Shown: positions 1 through 8,642, numbered from the stretch's first letter. The stretch is 64,000 bases of DNA from Paenibacillus pasadenensis DSM 19293 (GCF_000422485.1 NZ_AULW01000001.1:124001-188000), one strand, 5' to 3'. Notes: generated from the sequence alone by a model not told the origin. A program made the numbers and translations.

Positions 1-142
1 AGCCGGTCTTCTGGCTCTCCACCCGATCCGTCCAACGGTCGCGGGCATGGTTCGTAATGATGATGTCCGCCACGCGCTTGTCGCCGAGCTGCACGTGGAA
101 CGTCTCGTAGGTGCTCCATCTCTCCGTTACTCGATCCTTCAC
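1..142 (-). CDS. Hypothetical protein, 3' end cut by window edge
   Basis: Only the first 47 codons are inside the window; the gene continues past base 1. The predicted start is GTG at 142, eight bases after a GGAG box; an in-frame GTG at 151 overlaps that box and is less likely. The visible part is charged (KDRVTERWSTYETF, then IIITNHARDRWTDRV), has no signal peptide or membrane segment, and I do not recognise the family. A TTGAAA-16-TAGAAT promoter lies upstream, so it is probably transcribed on its own. The neighbour ylbG ends in a terminator before it. Confidence 0.55.
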   Translation of the reverse strand, partial: MKDRVTERWSTYETFHVQLGDKRVADIIITNHARDRWTDRVESQKTG

Positions 143-197
143 CTTGTCCACTCCTTCTGAGGAAGCAGGCCTTTATATCTATATATAGTTTAGGCTT

Positions 198-225
198 ATT
201 CTACCATGACTATTTCCTTTTTCAA
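198..225 (-). promoter_or_regulatory. Sigma-A-type promoter for the gene at 1-142
   Basis: On the minus strand there is a -35 TTGAAA (225-220) and a -10 TAGAAT (203-198) with a 16-bp spacer in an AT-rich gap. The predicted start of transcription is near 191, giving a leader of about 50 bases. Confidence 0.5.
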
Positions 226-306
226 ATATAAAATAAGTCCTCCCCATTATTGGCACATTTTGGATTATCAAGCGAGGCCTCTCCTCCTCTAGACGATTCG
301 GCAAGC

Positions 307-343
307 AAAAAAGCCTTCGCTCCCGAATCGGGAGCGAAGGCTT
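307..343 (-). terminator. Intrinsic terminator after ylbG
   Basis: A 13-bp perfect stem (311-323 with 331-343, arms AAGCCTTCGCTCC and its complement) is followed on the minus strand by a run of T. It lies 38 bases beyond the ylbG stop codon. Confidence 0.9.
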
Positions 344-380
344 GAAGGCGCGCATCCGATCGTCCGCGCCAAACGGGAGG

Positions 381-647
381 CTACATGCTGTAGAAGCGCG
401 TCTTGTCCTCGGATTCCTTGGTGTACTCCGTCTTGAGCTCGCTGCGCAGCGAGCGCTCGATCTTCTTCACGTAAGGAAGCCGCTGCAGGTTGCGAAGCGT
501 CTCTTCCTCGCGGTCCGCGTCCACGTAGACGACCGCATAGTGGAGGCGGCGGGAAATGAAGTGGACGTTGCCGTATTTCTCCAAACTGCGGGCGGCCTTG
601 ACGTCGCTCACCCAGACGATATGTCCCTTTCTCTGTTCCGAAAGCAT
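381..647 (-). CDS. ylbG: YlbG family protein (DUF2129)
   Basis: An 88-residue soluble protein that matches B. subtilis YlbG in length and pattern: an early VWVSDVKAARSLEKYGN segment, FISRRLHYAVVYVD in the middle and a KKIERS-to-KTEYTKES tail. The family is conserved in Bacillales and usually sits beside ylbF; its biochemical role is not established. The start is taken as ATG 647. An in-frame GTG at 659 lies 8 bases after an AGGA box and may be the true start. It lies 91 bases after ylbF on the same strand and ends at a strong terminator, so the two are probably one transcript. Confidence 0.85.
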   Translation of the reverse strand: MLSEQRKGHIVWVSDVKAARSLEKYGNVHFISRRLHYAVVYVDADREEETLRNLQRLPYVKKIERSLRSELKTEYTKESEDKTRFYSM

Positions 648-738
648 GCTAGGATTCACCGTCCTGATCCTGTGTAAATGTCGGTCCGGCCTTAAAAATT
701 CGGTCACATCTGCTTCCTTCGGGGCATGCAGACACGCC

Positions 739-1203
739 CTAGCCGCAGCCGCCGCTTCCGCAGCTGCAGGAGCCGCCGCTTCCGCAGCCGCCCGTCGGCA
801 GCGGGTTGTTGCTCGGCACCTTGATCGCGCTCGACACCGATTCGGCGATGAGCAGCGACACGTCGTAGAGCAGCGCGTCCACCTCCGCCTCCGTCTCCTT
901 GTAGCGGCGGATGCTCTCCACCTCGGCCATCTCGGCCTCGACTTTTTTGACGGCGTCCTTGGCCGCATGGTAATCGGGGTGGAAGCGTCCGAAGCGCTCG
1001 CATTCGGCGAACAGCTCCTTGGCCTTGGCGAATTCCCGCTTCAGCCGAAGCGCCTCCGGGTCCTGTTCCACGCGGTCCTTCCAATATAGATATTCGGCGA
1101 CAAGCGCCGACTGATTGATCGAATCGCCGAGCTCGTAGGCGCGCAGCACGAGCGGCGCCATGTCCAGCGGGGCAGGCTCCGCGAGGGAAAGATCCTGCAT
1201 CAT
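739..1203 (-). CDS. ricF: YlbF/RicF family regulator with Cys-rich tail
   Basis: A 154-residue, mainly helical protein of the YlbF/YmcA family. In B. subtilis, YlbF (RicF), YmcA (RicA) and YaaT (RicT) form a complex carrying iron-sulfur clusters that affects mRNA maturation by RNase Y and the phosphorelay behind sporulation, competence and biofilm formation. The helical part covers residues 1-130. The tail is Gly/Ser-rich and carries four cysteines at 140, 146, 148 and 153, fitting the family's cluster-ligand role. The start ATG at 1203 has AAAGGAG nine bases upstream; a second ATG follows at 1200. An extended -10 (TGC-TATGAT, at 1253-1245) lies upstream. ylbG follows on the same strand. Confidence 0.85.
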   Translation of the reverse strand: MMQDLSLAEPAPLDMAPLVLRAYELGDSINQSALVAEYLYWKDRVEQDPEALRLKREFAKAKELFAECERFGRFHPDYHAAKDAVKKVEAEMAEVESIRRYKETEAEVDALLYDVSLLIAESVSSAIKVPSNNPLPTGGCGSGGSCSCGSGGCG

Positions 1204-1381
1204 CCGCGATCACTCCTTTCCGCAGCTGCAGCCGCTTATCGCTTATCATAGCACAACCGCGAGCGAATCGGATACTGCCGCCGGCGGACTTTCCCGGCCG
1301 TCCGGCTGCCGAGGGCGGGCCTGTCCCGCAGCCAGGCCGCTGCGCAGGAGCTTGATCCCGGCGAAAGGATGCGGACGGGAC

Positions 1382-3277
1382 TCAGCGCGGGAGAAGCAGG
1401 CGCAGCGCCGCCTTGTCCGCGGAATCCAGCTTGCCCGCCCCGGCGGGACAACCGCCGCTGTCGCGGAATCTGCCGCCGGCCGTCCAGCCGCCGCCCGGCT
1501 CGCGCTCGACCCGCTCCGGCACGAAAATGTGCCGGCCTTCGGCGGTCGACAGCTCGACCGGCAGTCCGATCCGCAGCGCGCTCTCGAGCAGCTGCAGCGC
1601 GGTCGAGGCGTGATAGCGGCGCGGCTTCTCGCACCAGGCGGCCGGCAGTCCCGGGCGCGACCGCTCCAGCTCGGTCCGCCCTTGCCGCGTAGGCTCGGCT
1701 GCCGGCAGCTGCTGGAGACCGAACGGATCCTCCGCCTGGGCGCAGGCCTGGCGCAGCTGGCCGCGCGCGGCGGCCGCCCCGGCGGGCGTGGCGGCCGGCT
1801 GCGGCAGCAGGCCCATGCAGCCCGCCCAAAACTTGTCCTCGCCGGACTCGGCGGCAAATGCGCGGACGCGCTCCGCACCGCCCGCAGCGACCGCTTCGCT
1901 ACTCGCCGTCCATTCCCGGATCGCGCCGAGCGTTGCGGCCGGCAGCGGGCAGCCGCAGGCCTGCTCCAGCAGGCTCGCCAGCCCGCTTCCGTCCCCGCCT
2001 TGGCCGAGCCTCGCCAGCGAGCGCGGCGTCAGCCGGTAAGAGGTCAGCTCGCGCAGCTCCCCCCGCTCGGCGACCAGCTCCAGCAGCCAGATTGCGCGGT
2101 AGTCCGACCAGCTCGCCGCCCACAGCTCGCCTCCCGGCTGCGCCAGCAGCGGCTCGCAATCCGCCGTTTCCCCGTCCTGTCCGTCAAAAGCAAGCTGCAT
2201 CCGCAGGACCGGCTCGCCATCATGCGTCTCGGCGAGCTCCGCCCAGCCGCAAGAGCGCAGCAGCTCGAGCCAGGCGCGCAAGCAGCGCTGCGCCGCCTCC
2301 GGCTCGCCGCGGACGCTCGCGGCCTGTTCCAGCTCCCGGATCCGGTACCAGCGGTCCGGCTCCAGCCCCGCCGTGGCGGAAGCGGCGGCAGCCTCGCTCG
2401 GCCCCTTTCGCAGCGCCCGGCGGGTCAGCGCGCGCAGCAGCGAGCTTTCGCGCTGCAGCATCGGCCGCTCGAGCCAGCCGCGCAGGCGCTCGCCGTCCAG
2501 CAGCCAGCCTTCGCCGCTCGCGGAGAGCCAGCCATGCTCCGCCATCAGATCGAGCGCAAGCGCGAGCGGCGGCTCATACTCCAGCGTCCAGGCAGGCGGC
2601 AGCCGCAGCAGGCTCAGCCCTTCCTCCGGCAGCCGCAGCTCTTCCTCCAGGCTCCGGCACAGCTTGCGGTGCAGCCGTCCCTTGGCGGTGACGGCGAAGC
2701 CGTCGCGCGCCAGCTGCGCCGCCGCTCCGAGCAGCACCCGCGACAGCAGCCGCGTGCTGGCGCCGCCCGGCAGCTCCCGCACGCCTTGCTGCAGCGGCAG
2801 CGGCTCCGCCTGCGCGGGAAACTCCCGCTGCAGCAGGGCGAGCGCGTCCGCCTCGGGCACATGCACGATCCGCTCGCCCCAGAATCGGGCGCGCACCTGG
2901 GCGTCGCCGGATCGCGCAAGCGCCTCCAGCGCCGCCTCCGCTTCGAGGCTGGACCATGCATGCTCGGCGCAAGCGGCCTCCAGCAGCCGCCCCTCCTCCG
3001 CTCCGGCAAGCCCGTAGCGGCGAAGCAGCAGCCGCAGCAGCCGCGCAGCCGGCCGGCTGCGCTCCTCGGCGGCGCTGCCGGAGCGCCCGGTCGCCCCCTC
3101 CGCAGGAGCGCCCGTCAGGCCGGCAAGCGCGCTCCATCCCGCATCGTCAGCGGACGGAGACGGCTGCGCTTCCGCCGCCGCTCCGGCGCCGTGAAGCGCC
3201 CCGCCAGACTTCTCGACGGGCGCGCCGCCCGCACGAACGGCCGGTCGGCTTCGTTCCCACGGCTTGCTGCCGCTCAT
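1382..3277 (-). CDS. Helicase-associated (XPB/Ssl2 N-terminal-like) protein
   Basis: A 631-residue protein, very rich in Ala, Leu, Arg and Glu, with no Walker motifs. It resembles the helicase-associated proteins that carry the non-catalytic N-terminal module of XPB/Ssl2 helicases. The first 80 residues are low-complexity; helical, winged-helix-like stretches follow, and the C-terminus has the segment STALQLLESALRIGLPVEL then RHIFVPERV. The start is ATG 3277: it overlaps the stop of the upstream helicase gene (ATGA) and has GGGG nine bases before it; ATG 3286 has poor spacing. The overlap implies translational coupling and points to a physical partnership with the helicase. The exact role is inference. 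Confidence 0.75.
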   Translation of the reverse strand: MSGSKPWERSRPAVRAGGAPVEKSGGALHGAGAAAEAQPSPSADDAGWSALAGLTGAPAEGATGRSGSAAEERSRPAARLLRLLLRRYGLAGAEEGRLLEAACAEHAWSSLEAEAALEALARSGDAQVRARFWGERIVHVPEADALALLQREFPAQAEPLPLQQGVRELPGGASTRLLSRVLLGAAAQLARDGFAVTAKGRLHRKLCRSLEEELRLPEEGLSLLRLPPAWTLEYEPPLALALDLMAEHGWLSASGEGWLLDGERLRGWLERPMLQRESSLLRALTRRALRKGPSEAAAASATAGLEPDRWYRIRELEQAASVRGEPEAAQRCLRAWLELLRSCGWAELAETHDGEPVLRMQLAFDGQDGETADCEPLLAQPGGELWAASWSDYRAIWLLELVAERGELRELTSYRLTPRSLARLGQGGDGSGLASLLEQACGCPLPAATLGAIREWTASSEAVAAGGAERVRAFAAESGEDKFWAGCMGLLPQPAATPAGAAAARGQLRQACAQAEDPFGLQQLPAAEPTRQGRTELERSRPGLPAAWCEKPRRYHASTALQLLESALRIGLPVELSTAEGRHIFVPERVEREPGGGWTAGGRFRDSGGCPAGAGKLDSADKAALRLLLPR

Positions 3278-4968
3278 CCGCTCCATCCCCTTTCCGCCGT
3301 TTCCGGTCCAATCGTCTCGTACGCATAGCCCTGCTCCACCATGAACAGCTGCCGCTTGAGCGCGAACTCCGTCTCCTTGGTGCCCGCGCTGACAACCGTA
3401 TAAAACAGCGACGGCATGCCGTCCGCCTTCGGACGGAGCAGGCGCCCGATGCGCTGCGCCTCCTCCTGGCGCGAGCCGAACGTCCCCGACACCTGCACCG
3501 CGAGCGAGGCGTCCGGCAGATCGACCGCGAAGTTCGCGACGCGGGAGACGACGAGCCGCCGCAGCTCGCCGGCATTGAAGCGGCGGAACAGCTCCTCGCG
3601 CTCCGGCGCCGGCGTGCTGCCGCACAGCACCGGCGCCTCGAGCGCCTGGCCGAGGGCATGCAGCTGGTCCAGATACTGGCCGATGATGAGCGCGGGACGG
3701 TCCGGATGAGCGCCGAGCACCCGGTTCACCGCCTCCAGCTTCGCCGGATTCGAGCTCGCCAGGCGCAGCTTCGTCTTGCGGTCCGCGCGCTCGTATCGCT
3801 CGGCGATCGAGTCGCACAGCGGCACGCGCAGCTCGCGGCAGCGCACGCCCGCGATCCAGCCCTGGCGCTCCAGCGTCCGCCACGGCAGCTCGTACAGCTT
3901 CGGACCGATGAGCGAGAACACGTCCTCCGCCCGGCCGTCCTCGCGCACGAGCGTCGCCGTCAGGCCGAGCCGGCGCGTCGCCTGCAGCTCCGCTGTGAGA
4001 CGAAAGACGGGCGCCGGCAGCAGATGGACTTCATCATAGATGATCAGGCCCCAGTCGCGGCTGCCGAACAGGTCGAAGTGGCCTCCGTCCGCCCGGGCTC
4101 CCGACGCGCCCTTGCCATGGGCGACGATCTGGTACGAGGCGACGGTGACCGGGCGGATCTGCTTGAGATCGCCCGTGTATTCCCCGATGTCGCTCTCCCG
4201 CAGCGTCGTTTTTTCCAGCAGCTCTCTTTTCCACTGCCGAACCGAGGTCGAGCCCGACGTCAGCACGAGCGTCGCCTGGCCGAGCCGGGCGAGCGCCGCC
4301 GCGCCGACGACCGTCTTGCCCGCTCCGCACGGCAGCACGACGACGCCGCTGCCGCCGGCTCCGTCCTCGCGGCAAAAGCGGTCCACCGCCTCCGCCTGAT
4401 AGTCCCGCAGCTCGAACGACCGCCCGCCCGCCAGCTCGCCGCGCAGGCGGATGTCAAGCGACTCGCCTGCCCGGTAGCCCGCCCGATCCTTCACCGGCAA
4501 GCCGAGCCGCAGCAGCTCGCGCTTCAGCTCTCCGCGCCGGTCGGCGGGCAGCTCCCATCCCTGCTCCGTCCGCCGGGCCGCATGCGATTGAAAAAACGGC
4601 TCCGGCAGCTCCTCCAGGAGCGCCTGCTCCCCGACGAGCAGCAGAGCTCCCTCCCGGCCGCTCCGCAGCTCGAGTCCGCCGCAGCGCCCGACCCACTGCC
4701 GGATCTGCTCCGCCAAAGCGGCCGGCACCGGGTAGCGGGCATGACGCCGCAGCGGCTCCAGCATCTGCTCCGCCGTCATTCCTTGCGAAGCCGCATTCCA
4801 GACCGGAAGCGGCCCGATTCGATAGTGATGAAGCGTGCCCGGCCGTTTGACGAGCTCGGCGAACCGTCCGAGCGCTTCCCTCGCCTCCTCCGCTGCCGGA
4901 TGCGACTCGTCCAGCAGCACCGTGCCGTCCGCCTGCACGACCAATGGGCCGCTGCTTCGTTTCAGCAT
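3274..4968 (-). CDS. XPB-like superfamily 2 DNA helicase
   Basis: A 564-residue superfamily 2 helicase of bacterial XPB type. Visible motifs: a Q-like element RDYQAEAV (about 189-196), Walker A CGAGKT (about 214-219), DEVH (about 312-315), LGLTATLVRED with the XPB RED triad (about 342-344), and motif VI QRIGRLLRPK near 510. The first 180 residues are a separate N-terminal module. Bacterial and archaeal XPB proteins are ATP-dependent 3'-5' helicases linked to DNA repair. The start ATG 4968 has GGAG eight bases upstream; an ATG-like extension to 4989 lacks a site. The gene opens a two-gene operon with the helicase-associated protein. The exact repair pathway is unknown here. Confidence 0.88.
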   Translation of the reverse strand: MLKRSSGPLVVQADGTVLLDESHPAAEEAREALGRFAELVKRPGTLHHYRIGPLPVWNAASQGMTAEQMLEPLRRHARYPVPAALAEQIRQWVGRCGGLELRSGREGALLLVGEQALLEELPEPFFQSHAARRTEQGWELPADRRGELKRELLRLGLPVKDRAGYRAGESLDIRLRGELAGGRSFELRDYQAEAVDRFCREDGAGGSGVVVLPCGAGKTVVGAAALARLGQATLVLTSGSTSVRQWKRELLEKTTLRESDIGEYTGDLKQIRPVTVASYQIVAHGKGASGARADGGHFDLFGSRDWGLIIYDEVHLLPAPVFRLTAELQATRRLGLTATLVREDGRAEDVFSLIGPKLYELPWRTLERQGWIAGVRCRELRVPLCDSIAERYERADRKTKLRLASSNPAKLEAVNRVLGAHPDRPALIIGQYLDQLHALGQALEAPVLCGSTPAPEREELFRRFNAGELRRLVVSRVANFAVDLPDASLAVQVSGTFGSRQEEAQRIGRLLRPKADGMPSLFYTVVSAGTKETEFALKRQLFMVEQGYAYETIGPETAERGWSG

Positions 4969-5065
4969 CGCCAGGGCTCCTTTCCCCAATCCTGTTTTTG
5001 ACAGTATGGGGCAGCGAAGCCTGATTTTATGCCCTCTGTGCGCCCCTCCCTCCGCCGCGGCGCGC

Positions 5066-5107
5066 CAAAAAGCCCTTCTCCCCGCCTGTGCAGGCAGAAA
5101 AAAGGGC
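5066..5107 (-). terminator. Intrinsic terminator after the M20 amidohydrolase
   Basis: An interrupted stem (GCCCTT at 5072-5077 pairing with AAGGGC at 5102-5107, with an inner GCCTG/CAGGC stem) is followed by five T on the minus strand, 46 bases past the amidohydrolase stop and before the helicase promoter region. Confidence 0.75.
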
Positions 5108-5152
5108 CGAGGGCCGCCGTACGGCGCTGCGGCGCCAGGCGCCGCGAAAAAG

Positions 5153-6349
5153 TCAGCCGTTCGCGTCTGCGAACGACTCCGCGCAGCCGATGAGCAGCAA
5201 GGCGGCCTGCTTCATCGAGCTCTCGTCGATGTCGAAGCGCGGATGATGATGCGGGTAGACGGCGCCAAGCTCCGGATTGCCGGCTCCGACGAAGACGAAG
5301 CAGCCGGGAATCCGCTCGAGATAGTAGGCGAAATCCTCGCCCGCCGTAATGAGCTCCGACAGGCCCGCGGCGTCCTCGCCGAACAGCATCGCCGCCGTCC
5401 GCAGGCAGCGCGCGGCTTCCGCCTCGTCGTTGATGACCGGCGGATAGCCTTCGCGGTAGTCGAGCCGCCCCTCGGTGCCGTAGCCGGCGCAGACGCTGCG
5501 CGTCAGCTCCCGGATGCGGGCGCGGATCTGATCGCGCACGCCGAGGTCGAACGTACGCACCGTCCCTTTGAGCCGGCAGTGGCCGGCGATGATGTTGCTC
5601 GCTTCTCCGGCCTGGAACGAGCCGATCGTCACGACCGCCGTCTCGAGCGGACTGACGTTGCGGCTGACGATCGTCTGCAGCGCCGTCACGAGCGCCGCGC
5701 CGGCGACGATCGCGTCCGCCGTATGCTGCGGCATGCCGCCGTGGCCGCCGCGACCGACGATGTCGATCGTGAACTCGTCCACTCCGGCCATGAACGCGCC
5801 GGCTCTCGTCTCGACCCGGCCCGCCGGCAGCGGGCTCCACAGATGCACGCCGTAGATGGCGTCGACTCCGCTCAGCGCGCCGGCCTCGATCATCGGCTTC
5901 GCTCCGCCCGGCGTCAGCTCCTCCGCCGGCTGGAACAGCAGGCGCCGCGTCCCCTTGAAGGCGCCCTGCAGCGACTCGTAGTAGGCCGCGACGCCGAGCA
6001 GGCCGGCCGTGTGCGCGTCATGGCCGCAAGCGTGCATGACGCCCGGCACGGTCGAGGCGTAGTCCGCTCCCGTCTCCTCCTCGATCGGCAGCGCGTCCAT
6101 GTCGGCCCGCAGCGCGACCGTAGGACCTGGCTCGAGACCCGTCCACTCCGCGACGATGCCGAAGCCGCCGACGGCGGTCCGCACGCTGCCGCAGCCGATG
6201 TCGGCCAGCCGCTCCGCGATCCAGGACGATGTCCGCGCCTCCTGGAAGCTCAGCTCCGGATGGCGGTGAAGATGGCGCCGATGCTCCACCATCCGCGGCA
6301 TGAGCCGCTCCAGCGTCCGCTCCGCCTCCAGACGTCTTTGGTTGTCCAT
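5153..6349 (-). CDS. M20 family metal-dependent amidohydrolase
   Basis: A 398-residue cytosolic hydrolase of the hippurate/N-acyl-amino-acid amidohydrolase group of peptidase family M20. These enzymes remove an acyl group or ring from amino-acid derivatives using two divalent metal ions. Visible signatures: RADMDALP, HACGHDAHTAGLLG with the metal-ligand Cys and His residues, PAEELTPGGAKPMIEAG with the catalytic/metal glutamates, YGVHLWS, and a lid domain with GRGGHGGMP. ATG 6349 has GGAGG eight bases upstream; the reading frame stays open to 6421 but has no other good site. It is monocistronic, divergent from the YugN gene, and ends in its own terminator. The substrate cannot be read from the sequence. 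Confidence 0.88.
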   Translation of the reverse strand: MDNQRRLEAERTLERLMPRMVEHRRHLHRHPELSFQEARTSSWIAERLADIGCGSVRTAVGGFGIVAEWTGLEPGPTVALRADMDALPIEEETGADYASTVPGVMHACGHDAHTAGLLGVAAYYESLQGAFKGTRRLLFQPAEELTPGGAKPMIEAGALSGVDAIYGVHLWSPLPAGRVETRAGAFMAGVDEFTIDIVGRGGHGGMPQHTADAIVAGAALVTALQTIVSRNVSPLETAVVTIGSFQAGEASNIIAGHCRLKGTVRTFDLGVRDQIRARIRELTRSVCAGYGTEGRLDYREGYPPVINDEAEAARCLRTAAMLFGEDAAGLSELITAGEDFAYYLERIPGCFVFVGAGNPELGAVYPHHHPRFDIDESSMKQAALLLIGCAESFADANG

Positions 6350-6435
6350 TCCCATCTCCTCCTTGCTCTCACGGACTAGTGTACCAGAAGGCCGGCCGGG
6401 GGAGATAGAGCGCCGTTTCAAAAAAAGCCGCGCCC

Positions 6436-6464
6436 TTGCGCTCGACTTTGAAACATACTAATAT
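6436..6464 (+). promoter_or_regulatory. Promoter for the YugN-like gene and ftsW
   Basis: -35 TTGCGC (6436-6441), 17-bp spacer, -10 TAATAT (6459-6464). It lies 50 bases before the YugN-like start codon. Confidence 0.55.
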
Positions 6465-6514
6465 GAATGATGAACGTGCATACAGTCTTTGCCAAGCTGC
6501 TGAGGAGGATATTC

Positions 6515-6862
6515 ATGATTATTGAAAACACCGGCCTTGACGGAATGAAGAGCGATCTGGCTCACCTGGACGAGAGCGCGGAAAGTCTCGGATTCGTCCG
6601 CTGGCAGTGGGAATATTACCGGGCTACATACGACCTTAAGTTCGTCGACCGCAGCACGGACTTCGAGTACTTCCTGCGCTTGAATACCCGCGCCGTCGAA
6701 GGCAAGCTGGAAAACCCGGCCGCCGTGCTTGCGATCGAGCATGTCTACATCGGCCGCGCCACCTTCCCCCACGGAATGGAATATGAATCTGCCGTACCGC
6801 AGCCGATCCTGAGCGCCGCCAAGCAAAAGCTGGCCGAGCTGAAGCAAAAGCTGGCCGAATAA
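6515..6862 (+). CDS. YugN-like family protein
   Basis: A 115-residue soluble protein resembling B. subtilis YugN: an N-terminal MIIENTGLDGMKSDL segment, a central WEYYRATYDLKFVD core, and a segment naming a base state (AIEHVYIGRATFPHGMEY). The last 20 residues contain a short duplication, AKQKLAEL then KQKLAE. The family has no established activity. The start at 6515 follows GAGGAGG with a 6-base gap. ftsW begins 14 bases after the stop, so the two are very probably cotranscribed, but that does not prove a role in division. Confidence 0.75.
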   Translation: MIIENTGLDGMKSDLAHLDESAESLGFVRWQWEYYRATYDLKFVDRSTDFEYFLRLNTRAVEGKLENPAAVLAIEHVYIGRATFPHGMEYESAVPQPILSAAKQKLAELKQKLAE

Positions 6863-6876
6863 GGTGATGGTATGAA

Positions 6877-8085
6877 ATGAAAGCAAACCCGGAAAGCCGC
6901 CGCGGCCGACCGGACTTCCTGCTTCTCATCCTGACGCTGGCGCTGGTCGGCTTCGGCCTCGTCATGGTTTTCAGCGCCAGCGCCAGCATCGCAGAGGTGG
7001 ACAGGCGGTACGGATACGATCCGCTGCACTTTTTCAAGAAACAGCTTCTATTCGCCGGTCTCGGCACGGGATTGATGCTCCTTTTGATGAACTTCCGCTA
7101 TCAGTTCTTCAAGAAGGGCTTCATCCTTTTTTTCATTCCGGCCATGCTCATGCTGCTCCTCGTGCCCTTCGTGGCGGATGAGATCAACGGGGCGAGAAGC
7201 TGGATCAACCTGTTCGGCTTCACCATCCAGCCGACCGAGTTCGCCAAGATCGCCCTCATCCTTTATCTCGGCTCGCTCATCGCCAAAAAGGGCGAGCGGT
7301 TCCGCAGCTTCAAGCGCGGCCTCGTGCCGGTCATCGTCATCGTCGCCGTCGTCTGCGGCATGATCATGCTGCAGCCCGACATGGGCTCCTGCCTCGTCAT
7401 CTGCGCCTGCGCGATGATGATGATTTTCGCCGGAGGCGCCAACCTGCGCCAGCTCGTCGCCTCGGGGTTTTTCGGCGCCATCGCCATCGCGATCGTCATC
7501 GCGATCAGCTTCCTCGTCGACAGCGACGGCTGGGCATATCGGCTGGAGCGGTTCACCAGCTACCGCGATCCGCTCGCCCACGCGCTCGAATCCGGCATGC
7601 AGGTGAGCCGCTCGCTGATGGCGCTCGGACATGGCGGCTTCACCGGAGCCGGCCTCGGCCATAGCGTGCAAAAGGTCCAGTACCTGCCCTTCGCCTACAA
7701 CGACTTCATCTTCGCGATCATCGGCGAGGAGCTGGGCTTCCTGGGCAGCAGCCTGTTCCTGCTCGTCTTCCTGATGTTCCTGTGGCGCGGCATCATCGTG
7801 GCGCTCCGCTGCCCGGACATCTACGGCACCGTCGTCGGAGCCGGCATCGTCTCGCTGTTCGCCATCCAGGCGTTCGTCAACATCGGCGGCGTCACCGGCG
7901 CGATCCCGCTGACCGGCGTCACGCTGCCGTTCATCAGCTACGGCGGATCGTCGCTGCTCGCCTCGCTCATCGCGATGGGCGTCATGCTGAGCATCTCCCG
8001 CGAGGCCAATCGGGATCCGGCGATCCAGACGTCGCCGAACGCGCGGCCTCGATCTGCGAAGCAGCCGATGCTGTCCGAAAACTAA
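6877..8085 (+). CDS. ftsW: FtsW/RodA/SpoVE (SEDS) peptidoglycan polymerase
   Basis: A 402-residue integral membrane protein of the SEDS family, with about ten hydrophobic segments. SEDS proteins polymerise lipid II into glycan strands together with a class B penicillin-binding protein. Family marks are the N-terminal LVGFGLVMVFSAS, NGARSWINL followed by QPTEFAKIA, the LQPDMGS loop, YLPFAYNDFIFAIIGEELGF, and the C-terminal GAIPLTGVTLPFISYGGSSLL. The neighbour ylaN is beside ftsW in Bacillus too, which favours FtsW over RodA or SpoVE. A serine/arginine-rich, cytoplasmic C-terminus follows the last segment. ATG 6877 is preceded by a GGTGAT stretch. A terminator follows. Confidence 0.9.
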   Translation: MKANPESRRGRPDFLLLILTLALVGFGLVMVFSASASIAEVDRRYGYDPLHFFKKQLLFAGLGTGLMLLLMNFRYQFFKKGFILFFIPAMLMLLLVPFVADEINGARSWINLFGFTIQPTEFAKIALILYLGSLIAKKGERFRSFKRGLVPVIVIVAVVCGMIMLQPDMGSCLVICACAMMMIFAGGANLRQLVASGFFGAIAIAIVIAISFLVDSDGWAYRLERFTSYRDPLAHALESGMQVSRSLMALGHGGFTGAGLGHSVQKVQYLPFAYNDFIFAIIGEELGFLGSSLFLLVFLMFLWRGIIVALRCPDIYGTVVGAGIVSLFAIQAFVNIGGVTGAIPLTGVTLPFISYGGSSLLASLIAMGVMLSISREANRDPAIQTSPNARPRSAKQPMLSEN

Positions 8086-8102
8086 CGCTTTCGTCCTTCT
8101 CG

Positions 8103-8137
8103 GCGCCTCTGCCCGAATCACCGGCAGAGGCGCTTTT
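8103..8137 (+). terminator. Intrinsic terminator after ftsW
   Basis: An 11-bp stem (GCGCCTCTGCC at 8103-8113 with its complement at 8123-8133) followed by TTTT, 18 bases after the ftsW stop. Confidence 0.85.
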
Positions 8138-8204
8138 GCCTGCTCTTTTCGCTGTCTCCCCTCCGCCTTCCGCTCCTCGCCTGCGAGCGGCCACGCCGTC
8201 GGAT

Positions 8205-8239
8205 CAAAAAAAAGCCTGTCCCGCTCGAGCGGGACAAGC
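8205..8239 (-). terminator. Intrinsic terminator after the Asp23-type gene
   Basis: A stem centred on CCCGCTCGAGCGGG (8214-8239) followed on the minus strand by eight T. It lies 11 bases from the stop of the gene at 8250. Confidence 0.85.
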
Positions 8240-8249
8240 AAAGGCGAAG

Positions 8250-8642
8250 CTATTTGATCGCACGGCTGGCGCCGGAAGCCGGCTCCTCCGCCGTCTCTTC
8301 CTTGAACATGACGCCGTCGACCTTGACGTTCACCTCGACGACATGAAGGCCGGTCATGTTCTCGACCGCCTCCCGTACGCCGAGCTGCAGCTGCCGGCAT
8401 ACTTCCTGGATCGGAATCCCATACTGCACGATGACGCGCAGGTCGATCGCAGCCTCCAGCTGTCCGACCTCGACCGTCACGCCCTTCTGGGCGTTCTTTC
8501 CGCTCAGCCGCTTGGCCAGCCCTTCGGAGATGCCGCCCGACATGGCGGCGATCCCCGGCGTCTCGAGCGCGGCGAGTCCTGCGATCGTTGCGACTACGTC
8601 ATCTGAAATCCGAATCATTCCTGTTTCAAGATCTTCCGCCAC
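8250..8642 (-). CDS. Asp23/Gls24 family envelope stress protein
   Basis: A 130-residue soluble protein of the Asp23/Gls24 family (YloU/YqhY relatives). The family fold is visible: ISDDVVATIAGLAALETPGIAAMSGG at the start, VTVEVGQLEAAIDLRVIVQYG in the middle, REAVENMTGLHVVEVNVKVDGV at the end. Members sit near the membrane and are tied to cell-wall stress or lipid metabolism control. The start is GTG 8642, with GGGG nine bases upstream. It is monocistronic, convergent with ftsW and divergent from the exchanger gene. Which paralogue it is cannot be decided from this window. Confidence 0.85.
   Translation of the reverse strand: MAEDLETGMIRISDDVVATIAGLAALETPGIAAMSGGISEGLAKRLSGKNAQKGVTVEVGQLEAAIDLRVIVQYGIPIQEVCRQLQLGVREAVENMTGLHVVEVNVKVDGVMFKEETAEEPASGASRAIK

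Noticed and set aside
1160-3328. Long open frame on the plus strand across the helicase-associated gene
   Set aside because: It is an artefact of very high GC; residue composition is low-complexity (Ala, Arg, Pro, Gln), there is no ribosome site, and it lies antisense to a supported gene. Similar frames across most other genes were left out for the same reason.
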